From: Pseudomonadota bacterium
GTDB lineage: Bacteria > Pseudomonadota > Gammaproteobacteria > JAADHS01
NCBI GenBank assembly: GCA_021821045.1
Contig: JAKACW010000040.1
Span: 1 to 39,250, forward strand
DNA: 39,250 nucleotides
Reading direction: 5' to 3'
Below, piece by piece: positions 32,015 to 39,250 of this stretch. The notes below the pieces were generated by a model that saw nothing but the letters and a program-made list of their open reading frames with translations, did no database searches and was not told the origin of the DNA. The position numbers were made by a program, and so were the translations under genes. Positions within the stretch are counted from its first letter, which is position 1; each line of letters starts with the position of its first letter.

Positions 32015-35000
32015 ATGAGTGATCTGACAGTACTCTGGAAGAGCCGGGTCGGGGCAATTCTTGGGATCGTTCGAGCTGGCGGAACAGAGCACCGTGAAGT
32101 CGCAAACATGGCCGCTCAGGTCGGCGCCGACTACCACGGCCGGTTCGTCATTGAACTGCTTCAGAACGCGAGCGACCAGGCGGCTTCCGCCAATCTGCAC
32201 GAGAGCTGCGTAACGATCGTCCGCACTGGTGATTTCGTAGCGTTCGCCAACGAAGGCATTCCGTTCGACAAGGGCAAACTCAGCGACATCACCTCTCTCG
32301 GGCTGAGCAGAAAGAACCCGCAGGACGCGATCGGCAACAAGGGCCTTGGCTTCAAGTCTGTCTTTCAGGTGTCCGAATCACCCGAGATATACAGCGCCGC
32401 GTCATCAACCGAATCATTCGCCGATACCCCCGGGCTGATGTTCAAACTGTCGCTTGCTCCTTTCTCCAGCCAAAGCGTCGAAGACGCCATCCGGAATATG
32501 GTCGTCGAGCAGTTGCGGGATACGGATCCCGGTGCTCAACTCACCGTGGATCGGGCAATGTCGGAGATCAAGGCGGCGGCGCCGTTCAAGTTCCCGATTC
32601 CGCTCTCGACCAGCGAACTGAACAACCGCCTCGCGGACCTTGCCGAGCGTCCGACCGGACAGACCATGGTCGTGTTGCCTCTCAGAGAAACGCCGGAGGC
32701 GCTGACGACAGTCGATCATGCGATCGACGAGCTTCTCCGTGATGCCGGTGCGGCAATTCTGTTCCTCCCGTCCGTGTCGACAATTAGGGTGCTGGACCAA
32801 GTCAGGGGAATCTCACGGACGATTCGACGCGAACTCGCCAGTTCCAGGCGGCAGATCGATGGCGTCGGTTATCTTTCCACGGTTGTGACCACCGTTCAGC
32901 AGGAGGACAAAATCACCAAGCGTTCCTGGCGCCTGATCGAGCGTCGCATAGGGACCGCAGACGTTGTCCCTCCTGAACAGGCTGCAGGCGAGGCTGAAGC
33001 CATCAATCGCGAAGCCCACAGGCTTCCGGGTACGAATTGGGACACCGTGCAGAGTTCGCCTGTCGGGGTCGCCATGCCTCTGCCGATGCAGCCAGCGGCG
33101 GGGAGCTCGTTTCTGCTTGGAACCCGGGGTCGAATCTGTATCGGTCTGCCCACGAAGGATTCCACCGGGACTCCAGCTTGGGTCAACGCACATTTCTTCG
33201 GGACCATCTCGAGAACGGGCATTGACTTCGACGACAACGCTTACAACGCTTTTCTCTTTGCGGAAGCCGTCAGGCTTCACCGAGCGTTGATCGACGATCT
33301 AAAGGCCGATGAGGATGTCGAAATCCGACGTACTGCAACGCTCGCATTCGAGCGAGGAACTGGCCCGCTGGCAACTGCCCTGTATGCAACAGGCGGGCAG
33401 GCCAAGGGGGATGTCGTCCTCTCGATAGACGGAACCACGTTTCAGTCCCCTCACGACACCGTCTTGCCTGAGCCGACAGATGTGGATGCTCTTCTTCTGA
33501 TGGTGCGGCAAGCGAGCGACCTTAAGGGGTTCGGTTTGACGCTCCCGGAGGTCGGGCTCACGCGAAACGCACGGCCTTTGATCGAGGCTCTTCTCGACGC
33601 CAAACCCGATTCCGCGAAAGTCGCGGCCCTGCTGCTAGATCGAGGTCGCGCGACGCTCTCGGTCATCGAGAAAGCCGCGCACGACCGCCGGGGCGATGGA
33701 CCTGAATTTTGGGAGAAGTTCCTGTCGTGGGCAGTCCGTCGCTTCACGCTGGAGCAGTTATCCGATCAGCGACTGCTGCCCGTGGGCGGTCAAGCGATCG
33801 CCAAGCCCTCGGAACGCGTCTTCTTGCCCCCCTATCCGCGTAAGGCAGCGGAGGGGCTCGTCGATGAAGACGGCGAGATATCGGAGATGCCCAGCGAGTT
33901 GGCTGAGTCGCTGAAGTTCCTCGACGATACGGCGGTCGCGGTGCGCAAACCCGGCGTGCGCAGTCTCACAGACATCGCAAGCGTGCTCGCGCCTGACACA
34001 GGCAAGGGGCTTGTACGAAGCCCGCGATTGGACCATCTGATCAACGATGCCGTAGGACCCTTGATGCAGGAACTCGGGGAGGACGACGATTCGAAGCAGA
34101 GCGGGATAAGGCTATTGCGACAGGCCATCCAGTGGCTGTGGGCCCTCTCCGAAACCGGCAGGGATCGATTGACGAAGGACGCCTTGCGGGTCCCGGTTCA
34201 GAGAACATCTGCAGCCTGGAAATGGGTTCCACCGAGCACCACATACTTTGGGCAGGGATGGTTCGGCGATCCGACCGACCTGCTACTCAATGAGTGCTAC
34301 GGGGAAAATTCGAGTCGCCTTGTTCTTCCATGGGAGGAGTTTTGCCTTGACTTCAAGGCGCCAAGCGACGACCGCGACGCTTGGATTGGCGCCCTTGAAC
34401 TGCTGGGCGTCAGCAGATCGCCGAAGCTCATACGACTCCGCGGACCGCGCCCCGCTCCGTTCGTAATCCGGGGTAACTCGGAACTGACCATCGACAACGC
34501 CATTTGCCCAATCGCGAAGGCCGAGCCCTTCTGGCGAAGTTATCTCGAATTTGCCCGTCGACGCACGGCGCGCACCTCAAGCGGGCAGAGATTCGACTTC
34601 CGGTCTGTGGTCTGGGTCGATGGTCTCGAGCGAGAGAAGTGCCGACCGGCCATTCTCAAGCTGATGCTTCTCTATCCGCAGTCCTATGAACCGGAAGCGA
34701 TGACGTTTCTGGAGCGTCAATATCGACAGAATGACGATGCCACCGCTGTTCTCTCCCTATGGGTGCACGCGATCCGCAGCAACTTTTGGAAGGTCATACC
34801 TACACAGCGGGGGGGCGCTTCTGTCGCAGATGCCTGGTTGCTGGATGCTCAACAGCGAGGATTGGCGCGTCGCCGGCTGGCGTTGCTTAACCAGGTAGAG
34901 GCTCCGTACGCCGCTGCCGAGCAGCTATTGCACGAGATCGGGGTCACCACTCTGCCCGCGGCCGCACCTGATCGGCTGATGCACGCTATCGGCAGGCTCG

Positions 35001-37471
35001 GCGACAGCTGTGCGGGCTATGACGCAGAGACACGTCGCACGGCTCTTGCTCTAGCGCAGGATCTCTTCTCCCACTTCCAGGCGGCATATTCGAAGTCTTC
35101 GACGCCCTTGGGCGACCTTAAGGCCTTCTTATTTCCGATGGAACGAAGAGGTGAGGCCGTAAGGGTGCGGGGCGACCAGATTTTCACTGCATACATCAAT
35201 GATGACCCCGTGCGAGCGGGCTTTGTGCCTGGGTTTGCGGACGCACTCCTCTGGCCGATCGACATTCGTCAGGCCTACAGGCAGCTAGTCAGCGAGTTAC
35301 AGCGCCAGCTGGGAGAGTCTGCCGTGGTATTCACGAGCTCCGCGCCAGTCGAAACCAGGTTCACCGAAGACCGCGTCCATAGACATGTGACCCTTCTCGA
35401 ATGGCTGTCGGTCAGCTTTCCGCAGCACTCGGTTGCATGCGACCTTTCTTGTTTGATCGCCTACACGGGGCGAGAGACGGACCCCAATGGGGAAGACTTT
35501 AGACGCACATGGGCGTCGTTCGAGAAGGCATCCATCGTCTTTGGCACGTTTCCCGACGATTCCCCGACGCCGTACTTCTACGATCGGCAAACCGGCATGC
35601 TCCAGGTCGCCATCGACCTTACCGGCGCGGAGGTAGTCGAGGCGACTTGGATGCTCGTCGGTCAAAGCTACCACCACACTTGGTCCGCCTACGCCCGGGA
35701 ACTCGAGCGGGACAATCCCGCCAAGTTCTTGGCAAACTGCCGAATCACGTCCGCTCAACGGGAGAACGTCGAGAACGCAATAGGCTTGTCGTCGACTGAG
35801 CGGTTCAGGCATATCAAGGCTGCCACCCTTGCCCTATGGCTTGCCCGTTTCCCAACGCAGCCGGCGACACTGTTCAACGAGGAGTGGGATGTCAATGCCC
35901 GAAGCGCCCAAGGGATCTGCGATTGGCTCAGCCGACCTGACCTGATCGATTCCTTTGCGGCAACCCTTGGGGCCTCCGAGGAGGAAGCGTCGCTGGCGAT
36001 CATCGATGCCGCGGGGCTCCACTCAGAACACTGGCAGGAAGCCCGGCTAGCCCTTGGCATGGAGCGCTGGCCTTTCTCCCACAAGCTAAGAGCGTGGCGC
36101 ACCGCGGTGACCGAGTTGGTTGCGATACTGCAGACCTGCGCCGCCAGGGCCGCCAGGGCTTCGTTGCCCGAGCTGCAACCCATCTTGCAGGACCCTCGAC
36201 TTTCGACGCCCCCAGAGATGGTTGCTTACAGGTCGGAAGGGGAACACGAGGTTCTGCAAGTCGCGTTCGACCTTATGGAGGTCGTCCTAACCGAATCGCC
36301 TAATTCCTCGGGGGTTGAGCTTCTTCGCAGAAGGCTGGCGACACTGGTTGACCAAGCAGACGTGACGCTGGCTTCCGTTGACCTTGATGATGCTCCAGCG
36401 CGCGATGTGCGCGTCTACCGGGACGACGAGGAGGCGAAGCGGAGCCGAGATGCGCGAGCACGCTTTGATGGTGTGATGATCGTGACGTCCGCCTTGGCCA
36501 AGCACTTCGGCGAAAGCATCGCTACGGAGGACATCCGCTCCGACCAAAGAGTAGGCATGCTGGTCGATGGGTGGTGGGCCAACAGCTTTACCTTGCTCCC
36601 AGCCATGCAGCGTGTCTTGCAGGCCAGGGTCCCCAACAGTGCTCAGCGCATGTCGGACGAGCGCGTGTTTAGGGATCCCGCTCCAGCGAACGAACTGATG
36701 GATCGGTTCAAGGAGTTATCCGATCTAGGTCGCGGTGAGCCGGTTGCAGCCCCGAAGCGGAAAGTCACCGTCTTCGGGCAGGAGAAGACTGAAGACGACT
36801 TGGCCAGTGACCTGCTCCGTGGGACCGCCGGTGACATAGGGAAGATGCTTAGGGAGAAGGCGGCCGTGCGCCCGCTCGACCCGATCATCGACACGCGTGT
36901 TCGCGGCAAAGTAGTGCTGAAGCCAAAGACGCGAGAGGGCCGCGGTGGGGGCGGGGGTGGCGGAACTGACAACACGAAGGACAGAGAGCTCGTGGGCCTG
37001 CTCGGCGAAGCGTTCGTGTACGAGATGTTTCGCCTCGCGCTCCCGGGATTCGATGAGATGACCTGGAGGTCGTGCAACCGCAGCGCGTATGGCTTGGAGG
37101 GCGAAGGCAACGACACGCTCGGATACGATTTTCTCTATCGAGACATAGAGAACCGGCTGGGGGGCCGTGCTGACCGCGCACTTTGCTGCATCGAGGTCAA
37201 AGCGTCCTCTGGGAACGGCAGCGAGTCGTTTCCGATGACCGCCAACGAATGGGACAAAGCTCGCGAATGTCACCAGACGAACGAGTTGGTGTACATAATA
37301 GTGCGCGTTGCGAACGTCCGCGATGACCCGCAGATCGCTGACGTGATCATCGATCCGTTCGGCCTGCATGGGGATGGACAGGTCGCTGTCGTAAGCCGTG
37401 ATATCTGGGTTTACGTTGGACAGCCGCAATCCGAGGGCGACGTGGTGGCGGGCGTGGGGCCGGTTGCGTGA
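32015..37471 (+). CDS. Sacsin/Hsp90-like GHKL ATPase fused to a DUF3883 (NO VEIN) nuclease-like domain; candidate defence protein
   Basis: An 1,818-aa single-chain protein. The N-terminal GHKL ATPase (about residues 20-260) shows the N-box FVIELLQNASDQA (N51, D54), G1 box FANEGIPF (79-84) and the lid/G2 segment GNKGLGFKSVF (107-117), in the sacsin/NOV style. About 1,350 residues in the middle have no domain I can name and no membrane helix. A Gly-rich linker (about 1638-1650) precedes a C-terminal DUF3883 domain. It starts ELVGLLGEAFVYEMF and carries the PD-(D/E)xK-type residues D1705 (LGYDFLY), E1727 and K1729 (CIEVKAS). AAGGA lies 5 nt before the ATG. Such ATPase-plus-restriction-nuclease chains on islands suggest nucleic-acid-targeted defence; this is inference. 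It stands alone, with no methylase or helicase beside it. Confidence 0.88.
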   Translation: MSDLTVLWKSRVGAILGIVRAGGTEHREVANMAAQVGADYHGRFVIELLQNASDQAASANLHESCVTIVRTGDFVAFANEGIPFDKGKLSDITSLGLSRKNPQDAIGNKGLGFKSVFQVSESPEIYSAASSTESFADTPGLMFKLSLAPFSSQSVEDAIRNMVVEQLRDTDPGAQLTVDRAMSEIKAAAPFKFPIPLSTSELNNRLADLAERPTGQTMVVLPLRETPEALTTVDHAIDELLRDAGAAILFLPSVSTIRVLDQVRGISRTIRRELASSRRQIDGVGYLSTVVTTVQQEDKITKRSWRLIERRIGTADVVPPEQAAGEAEAINREAHRLPGTNWDTVQSSPVGVAMPLPMQPAAGSSFLLGTRGRICIGLPTKDSTGTPAWVNAHFFGTISRTGIDFDDNAYNAFLFAEAVRLHRALIDDLKADEDVEIRRTATLAFERGTGPLATALYATGGQAKGDVVLSIDGTTFQSPHDTVLPEPTDVDALLLMVRQASDLKGFGLTLPEVGLTRNARPLIEALLDAKPDSAKVAALLLDRGRATLSVIEKAAHDRRGDGPEFWEKFLSWAVRRFTLEQLSDQRLLPVGGQAIAKPSERVFLPPYPRKAAEGLVDEDGEISEMPSELAESLKFLDDTAVAVRKPGVRSLTDIASVLAPDTGKGLVRSPRLDHLINDAVGPLMQELGEDDDSKQSGIRLLRQAIQWLWALSETGRDRLTKDALRVPVQRTSAAWKWVPPSTTYFGQGWFGDPTDLLLNECYGENSSRLVLPWEEFCLDFKAPSDDRDAWIGALELLGVSRSPKLIRLRGPRPAPFVIRGNSELTIDNAICPIAKAEPFWRSYLEFARRRTARTSSGQRFDFRSVVWVDGLEREKCRPAILKLMLLYPQSYEPEAMTFLERQYRQNDDATAVLSLWVHAIRSNFWKVIPTQRGGASVADAWLLDAQQRGLARRRLALLNQVEAPYAAAEQLLHEIGVTTLPAAAPDRLMHAIGRLGDSCAGYDAETRRTALALAQDLFSHFQAAYSKSSTPLGDLKAFLFPMERRGEAVRVRGDQIFTAYINDDPVRAGFVPGFADALLWPIDIRQAYRQLVSELQRQLGESAVVFTSSAPVETRFTEDRVHRHVTLLEWLSVSFPQHSVACDLSCLIAYTGRETDPNGEDFRRTWASFEKASIVFGTFPDDSPTPYFYDRQTGMLQVAIDLTGAEVVEATWMLVGQSYHHTWSAYARELERDNPAKFLANCRITSAQRENVENAIGLSSTERFRHIKAATLALWLARFPTQPATLFNEEWDVNARSAQGICDWLSRPDLIDSFAATLGASEEEASLAIIDAAGLHSEHWQEARLALGMERWPFSHKLRAWRTAVTELVAILQTCAARAARASLPELQPILQDPRLSTPPEMVAYRSEGEHEVLQVAFDLMEVVLTESPNSSGVELLRRRLATLVDQADVTLASVDLDDAPARDVRVYRDDEEAKRSRDARARFDGVMIVTSALAKHFGESIATEDIRSDQRVGMLVDGWWANSFTLLPAMQRVLQARVPNSAQRMSDERVFRDPAPANELMDRFKELSDLGRGEPVAAPKRKVTVFGQEKTEDDLASDLLRGTAGDIGKMLREKAAVRPLDPIIDTRVRGKVVLKPKTREGRGGGGGGGTDNTKDRELVGLLGEAFVYEMFRLALPGFDEMTWRSCNRSAYGLEGEGNDTLGYDFLYRDIENRLGGRADRALCCIEVKASSGNGSESFPMTANEWDKARECHQTNELVYIIVRVANVRDDPQIADVIIDPFGLHGDGQVAVVSRDIWVYVGQPQSEGDVVAGVGPVA

Positions 37472-37593
37472 CAAGCGGAGTTGGCGCAACAACGCACTTT
37501 CGGAAAGGCCACGTGATAGGGCGCGCGACCTCATTTGACAAGGTCTATCGCTCGAGTCTGAGCTCAAGCAGCTTATTGGTGACAAACAATCAC

Positions 37594-37851
37594 TCAAGCT
37601 GCCAGATTCTGCCGTTTTTCAATGAGAAGTTTTACCACGGCTTGAAGTTCCTCTGTTGTTTTCCCCGAGGCAAATGCATTTAACATGGTATCCACTTCAT
37701 GGGCCAGCCAGCCGACAGAACGATTACCAAGGGAAACCCCGGGAGGGAACAAGCCTTCACTGATTCGACGATAGAGGGTCGCGTGACTCATCCCGGTTCG
37801 ATTTAACACCGCTGGTTTTCTTTCGATTCGGATTGCGTGATGCTCAGACAT
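37594..37851 (-). CDS. AlpA family HTH regulator / excisionase-like protein
   Basis: An 85-aa protein with an N-terminal winged-HTH of the AlpA (phage-type regulator) family: RKPAVLNRTGMSHATLYRRISEGLFPPGVSLGNRSVGWLAHEVD (about residues 11-54). The pattern LNRTGMS.ATLYRRI.EG.FPP...LG.R.VGW...EV is diagnostic. A short helical tail follows. AlpA proteins activate integrase/excision genes of prophages and islands. It is encoded on the opposite strand to the ATPase-nuclease and converges on it, with 122 bp between the two stops. No strong ribosome site is seen before the ATG. Confidence 0.9.
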   Translation of the reverse strand: MSEHHAIRIERKPAVLNRTGMSHATLYRRISEGLFPPGVSLGNRSVGWLAHEVDTMLNAFASGKTTEELQAVVKLLIEKRQNLAA

Positions 37852-37947
37852 ACGCGATGAATACAGGCTGGTGTGCGATTGTCGGGTGCTTCATAGGTTC
37901 ACGTGCTCCACCGTGCTTTGATACACAGTTCATACTAACGGTGAGTC

Positions 37948-38211
37948 GTGCGAGAAAAACCTGGGAAAGCGGGCAGACAGGGCCGGGCTTTCGTCATTGA
38001 AATCGCGCCGGTGCGTGTCGATGAGCGGCGGCGATTACAGATACTTTTTGAAGTACGTCACGCTCACAAGCACGGAGAGGCCTTGACGCTTCTGTCGTAA
38101 GTCTTTGGTGTGATGGAGTGGGCCAGGATCAGCGGGCACCGTGATCTTCGGGTACTGCAGAATGTCTATTACGCACCATCAGTGAAAGACCTGTCCGATA
38201 AGCTCGACTAG
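37948..38211 (+). pseudogene. Decayed C-terminus of a second tyrosine recombinase (in-frame stop)
   Basis: One reading frame from a GTG at 37948 runs to TAA (38098-38100) and, in the same frame, on to TAG (38209-38211). The text around the internal stop, FEVRH..GEALTLLS-stop-VFGVMEWARISGHRD, followed by LRVLQNVYYAPSVKDLSDKLD, aligns with the end of XerC-like integrases (typically HDLRHEA.S.LFE.GLS..EVA.ISGHRDLR.L..YY...). It includes the catalytic box-II His (SGHRD) and a Tyr at the nucleophile position (VYY). Only about 50-60 C-terminal residues are clearly integrase; the first 30 codons are not recognisable. The TAA falls where a GAA-like codon is expected. Its 3' end overlaps the second HTH gene's stop by 4 bp. 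Confidence 0.7.
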
Positions 38212-38474
38212 GCGACCCGGTTCTCCTGATGTTTCTCAGTCCAGGCGATCACTTCCTTGGCCTTCCACAAGGGTTGCCCGCGGCGTTTACTGCCGGCGAC
38301 TGGCAACCTGATGGCCTGGGGAAACCCGGGGAGAGCAGTGATGCGGTCACGTACGACCGCTTCGGAGCGCTTCAAATAAGCGGCGATCTCTTTCACCGTC
38401 CATAAGTCCACCGTAATCGGGATACGCGGGGAAAGGTTGTTGATCGCATCCAGTAGTATTTCGATCTGATTCAT
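38208..38474 (-). CDS. Excisionase-like helix-turn-helix protein
   Basis: An 88-aa protein with an excisionase/MerR-type HTH (HTH_17-like): VDLWTVKEIAAYLKRSEAVVRDRITALPGFPQAIRLP..GKRRGQPLWKAKEVIAWTEKH (about residues 22-82, written with gaps). The order T.KEIA.YL.RS...V..RI..LPGFP.A.R...RRGQPLW...EV..W is that of AlpA/Xis-type proteins, but it differs clearly from the one at 37594-37851. GGAA lies 7 nt before the ATG. It converges on the integrase remnant, a common pairing. It could be the directionality factor or a regulator left by the older element. Confidence 0.82.
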   Translation of the reverse strand: MNQIEILLDAINNLSPRIPITVDLWTVKEIAAYLKRSEAVVRDRITALPGFPQAIRLPVAGSKRRGQPLWKAKEVIAWTEKHQENRVA

Positions 38475-38873
38475 ACTTGTTCCATGGCTTCATCGTTTTC
38501 GATGCAATGATTGTATTGGCTTGGTCACAAGGGAATTAGGTCGAAACCCCGGATCCAGCAGTGGCTTTTCCGCGTATTTGTCGGTACGCGCCGTCCTTCC
38601 AACCGTCTAGTTCACACATACCGCTCGCAGCGTTACTAATAAAGCAGGAAAGCGACACTAGAGGAGCGTGCTTTCGGAGACGTTTATTTTTGTCCAAGCC
38701 ACTAACATCCGCAGGGAAGAAATTCATGAAGGAGAAAGTAGTGAAAATCGAACTGTGCAGTGGCAACCAGCCGTATTTGAATCATGTTTGCGACATCGCA
38801 TGTAAAGATCCCACTATCGCGTCGCTTCCGCGGGGAATGCTATCCAATCTGGCTTTTCTATAGGGTACCGCCA
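38475..38873. other. Mostly non-coding region upstream of the ParB fragment
   Basis: About 400 bp, probably containing the divergent promoters of the HTH gene (minus) and the parB fragment (plus). The only frame with a ribosome site is the small one at 38726-38863, listed separately. No hairpin with a T-run was seen. Confidence 0.4.
38726..38863 (+). CDS. Possible 45-aa small protein
   Basis: ATG at 38726 (MKEKVVKIELCSGNQPYLNH..) or, better supported, GTG at 38741 with GGAG 6 nt upstream. It ends 10 bp before the ParB fragment's ATG. I do not recognise it. It has three Cys and no membrane segment. It may be only a chance frame; its spacing to the ParB fragment is the main argument for it. 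Confidence 0.3.
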   Translation: MKEKVVKIELCSGNQPYLNHVCDIACKDPTIASLPRGMLSNLAFL

Positions 38874-39128
38874 ATGGCTAGCCAAGACTCTAGCGCCATG
38901 CAGGAACCGGGTACTCCTGACGCGGCCACAACGTTAAAGCTGGATGTGCGTCGTATCAAGTCCTATGAACGCAATCCGCGTCGTAGTGAGAATCCGGAAT
39001 ACGACCGCATCAAGTCCTCCATCCGGGCCGATGGCATGGATCAGCCCTTGGTGGTCACGTGCCGACCCGACGAAACCGACTACGTCGTCGGCGCCGGCGG
39101 CAACACACGGTTGCACATCCTTCTGTAA
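38874..39128 (+). pseudogene. Truncated ParB-like protein of integrative conjugative element type
   Basis: An 84-aa frame from the ATG at 38874 (MASQDSSAMQEP..). Residues 22-83 are a ParB/Srx-like N-terminal domain: KLDVRRIKSYERNPRR, ENPEYDRIKSSIRADGMDQPLVV, ETDYVVGAGGNTRLHIL. The GGNTR segment is the nucleotide-contacting ParB box in a variant (G-A-G-G-N-T-R). ICE-type ParB proteins (PFGI-1 class) continue for several hundred residues with HTH and dimer domains; here TAA follows immediately after RLHILL. It is therefore a broken copy rather than a short native protein. The direction and position fit the left end of an ICE backbone. Confidence 0.8.
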
Positions 39129-39150
39129 ACGGCTCCCAAAACCCGCGTAA

Positions 39151-39250
39151 AAATGGCGGCAAGCGCTGCTGGGCCAGAGCGGCGGTATTTCCTACCCGAT
39201 TCCCATGGACATAGAAAGGCGGTACGTAGACTCGGTCAGGAGCGGGGTGA
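39151..39250 (+). other. Protein-like open frame without a start, cut by the window edge
   Basis: After a TAA at 39148, one frame reads KWRQALLGQSGG, then ISYPIPMDIERRYVD, then SVRSGV to the edge, and looks like coding text rather than noise. It has no start codon with a ribosome site. A different frame starts at the ATG at 39153 (MAASAAGPERRYF..). I cannot name either. It may be the interior of another gene joined to the ParB fragment by deletion. Confidence 0.3.

Larger units (their letters stand above)
30100..39250. mobile_element. Left part of an integrated genomic island (open at the right edge)
   Basis: The right 9 kb changes strand, gene type and composition: the integrase and its upstream region are visibly AT-richer than the core. 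It contains a DUF4102 tyrosine integrase at the mutS side, iterated integrase-type sites, a 1,818-aa ATPase-nuclease gene, two AlpA/excisionase-like genes, a decayed second integrase and a truncated ICE-type ParB. The usual gene upstream of mutS in relatives (pncC/cinA then recA) is absent, consistent with insertion in that gap. The exact left end (probably 30080-30170) is inferred; the right end is not in the window and no repeat of the left-end sequence was found. Confidence 0.75.

Overview
The window reads as gammaproteobacterial chromosome followed by the start of a mobile island. The host assignment rests on the cmoA-cmoB pair (a tRNA wobble-uridine pathway typical of Gammaproteobacteria), the close resemblance of ClpB, CmoA and MutS to enterobacterial and pseudomonad proteins, the mutS-fdxA neighbourhood seen in pseudomonads, and the prkA/yeaH/spoVR (ycgB) trio. 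The DNA looks GC-rich. No genus can be named from this.

Positions 1-30,078 are core genome, almost entirely on the minus strand. From right to left along transcription: mutS; fdxA; a soluble multi-PAS histidine kinase with a FixJ/NarL-type response regulator; prkA-yeaH-spoVR (a stress or nutrient-limitation kinase operon); a UDP-glucose 6-dehydrogenase-like gene; an ApbE flavin transferase; a chaperone block (clpB, cbpA-type dnaJ, hsp20); a complete moxR-DUF58-DUF4381-batA-batB/C-batD operon with overlapping starts and stops; then a VWA protein, a 2OG-Fe(II) oxygenase, an outer-membrane protein on the plus strand, a membrane-anchored J-domain protein, cmoA and the first 104 codons of cmoB. 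The common theme is stress tolerance and protein quality control: disaggregase, Hsp20, J-proteins, MoxR/VWA chaperone-like modules and PrkA.

A palindromic dispersed repeat (REP-like, ends GTGGGAGCGG / CCGCTCCCAC, about 60-80 bp per unit) occurs at 3817-3956 (two units), 12990-13056, 16763-16929 (two units), and as a fragment at 26651-26690. The 16763-16929 pair runs into the 5' end of apbE, so the only in-frame ATG of that gene reads through repeat DNA.

From about 30,100 to the right edge is an integrated element. It begins next to the mutS start with iterated GTGTAACTT sites and a divergent DUF4102-type tyrosine integrase. It then carries one very large gene (32,015-37,471, 1,818 aa) that joins an N-terminal sacsin/Hsp90-like GHKL ATPase to a C-terminal DUF3883 (NO VEIN) PD-(D/E)xK nuclease-like domain. 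This is the best candidate for an under-described system here, probably anti-invader defence. Beyond it lie two AlpA/excisionase-like HTH genes on the minus strand, the decayed C-terminus of a second tyrosine recombinase with an in-frame stop, and a truncated ParB of the type carried by integrative conjugative elements. These suggest a scarred insertion spot used by more than one element. The far end of the island is outside the window. No rRNA, tRNA or CRISPR array was seen.
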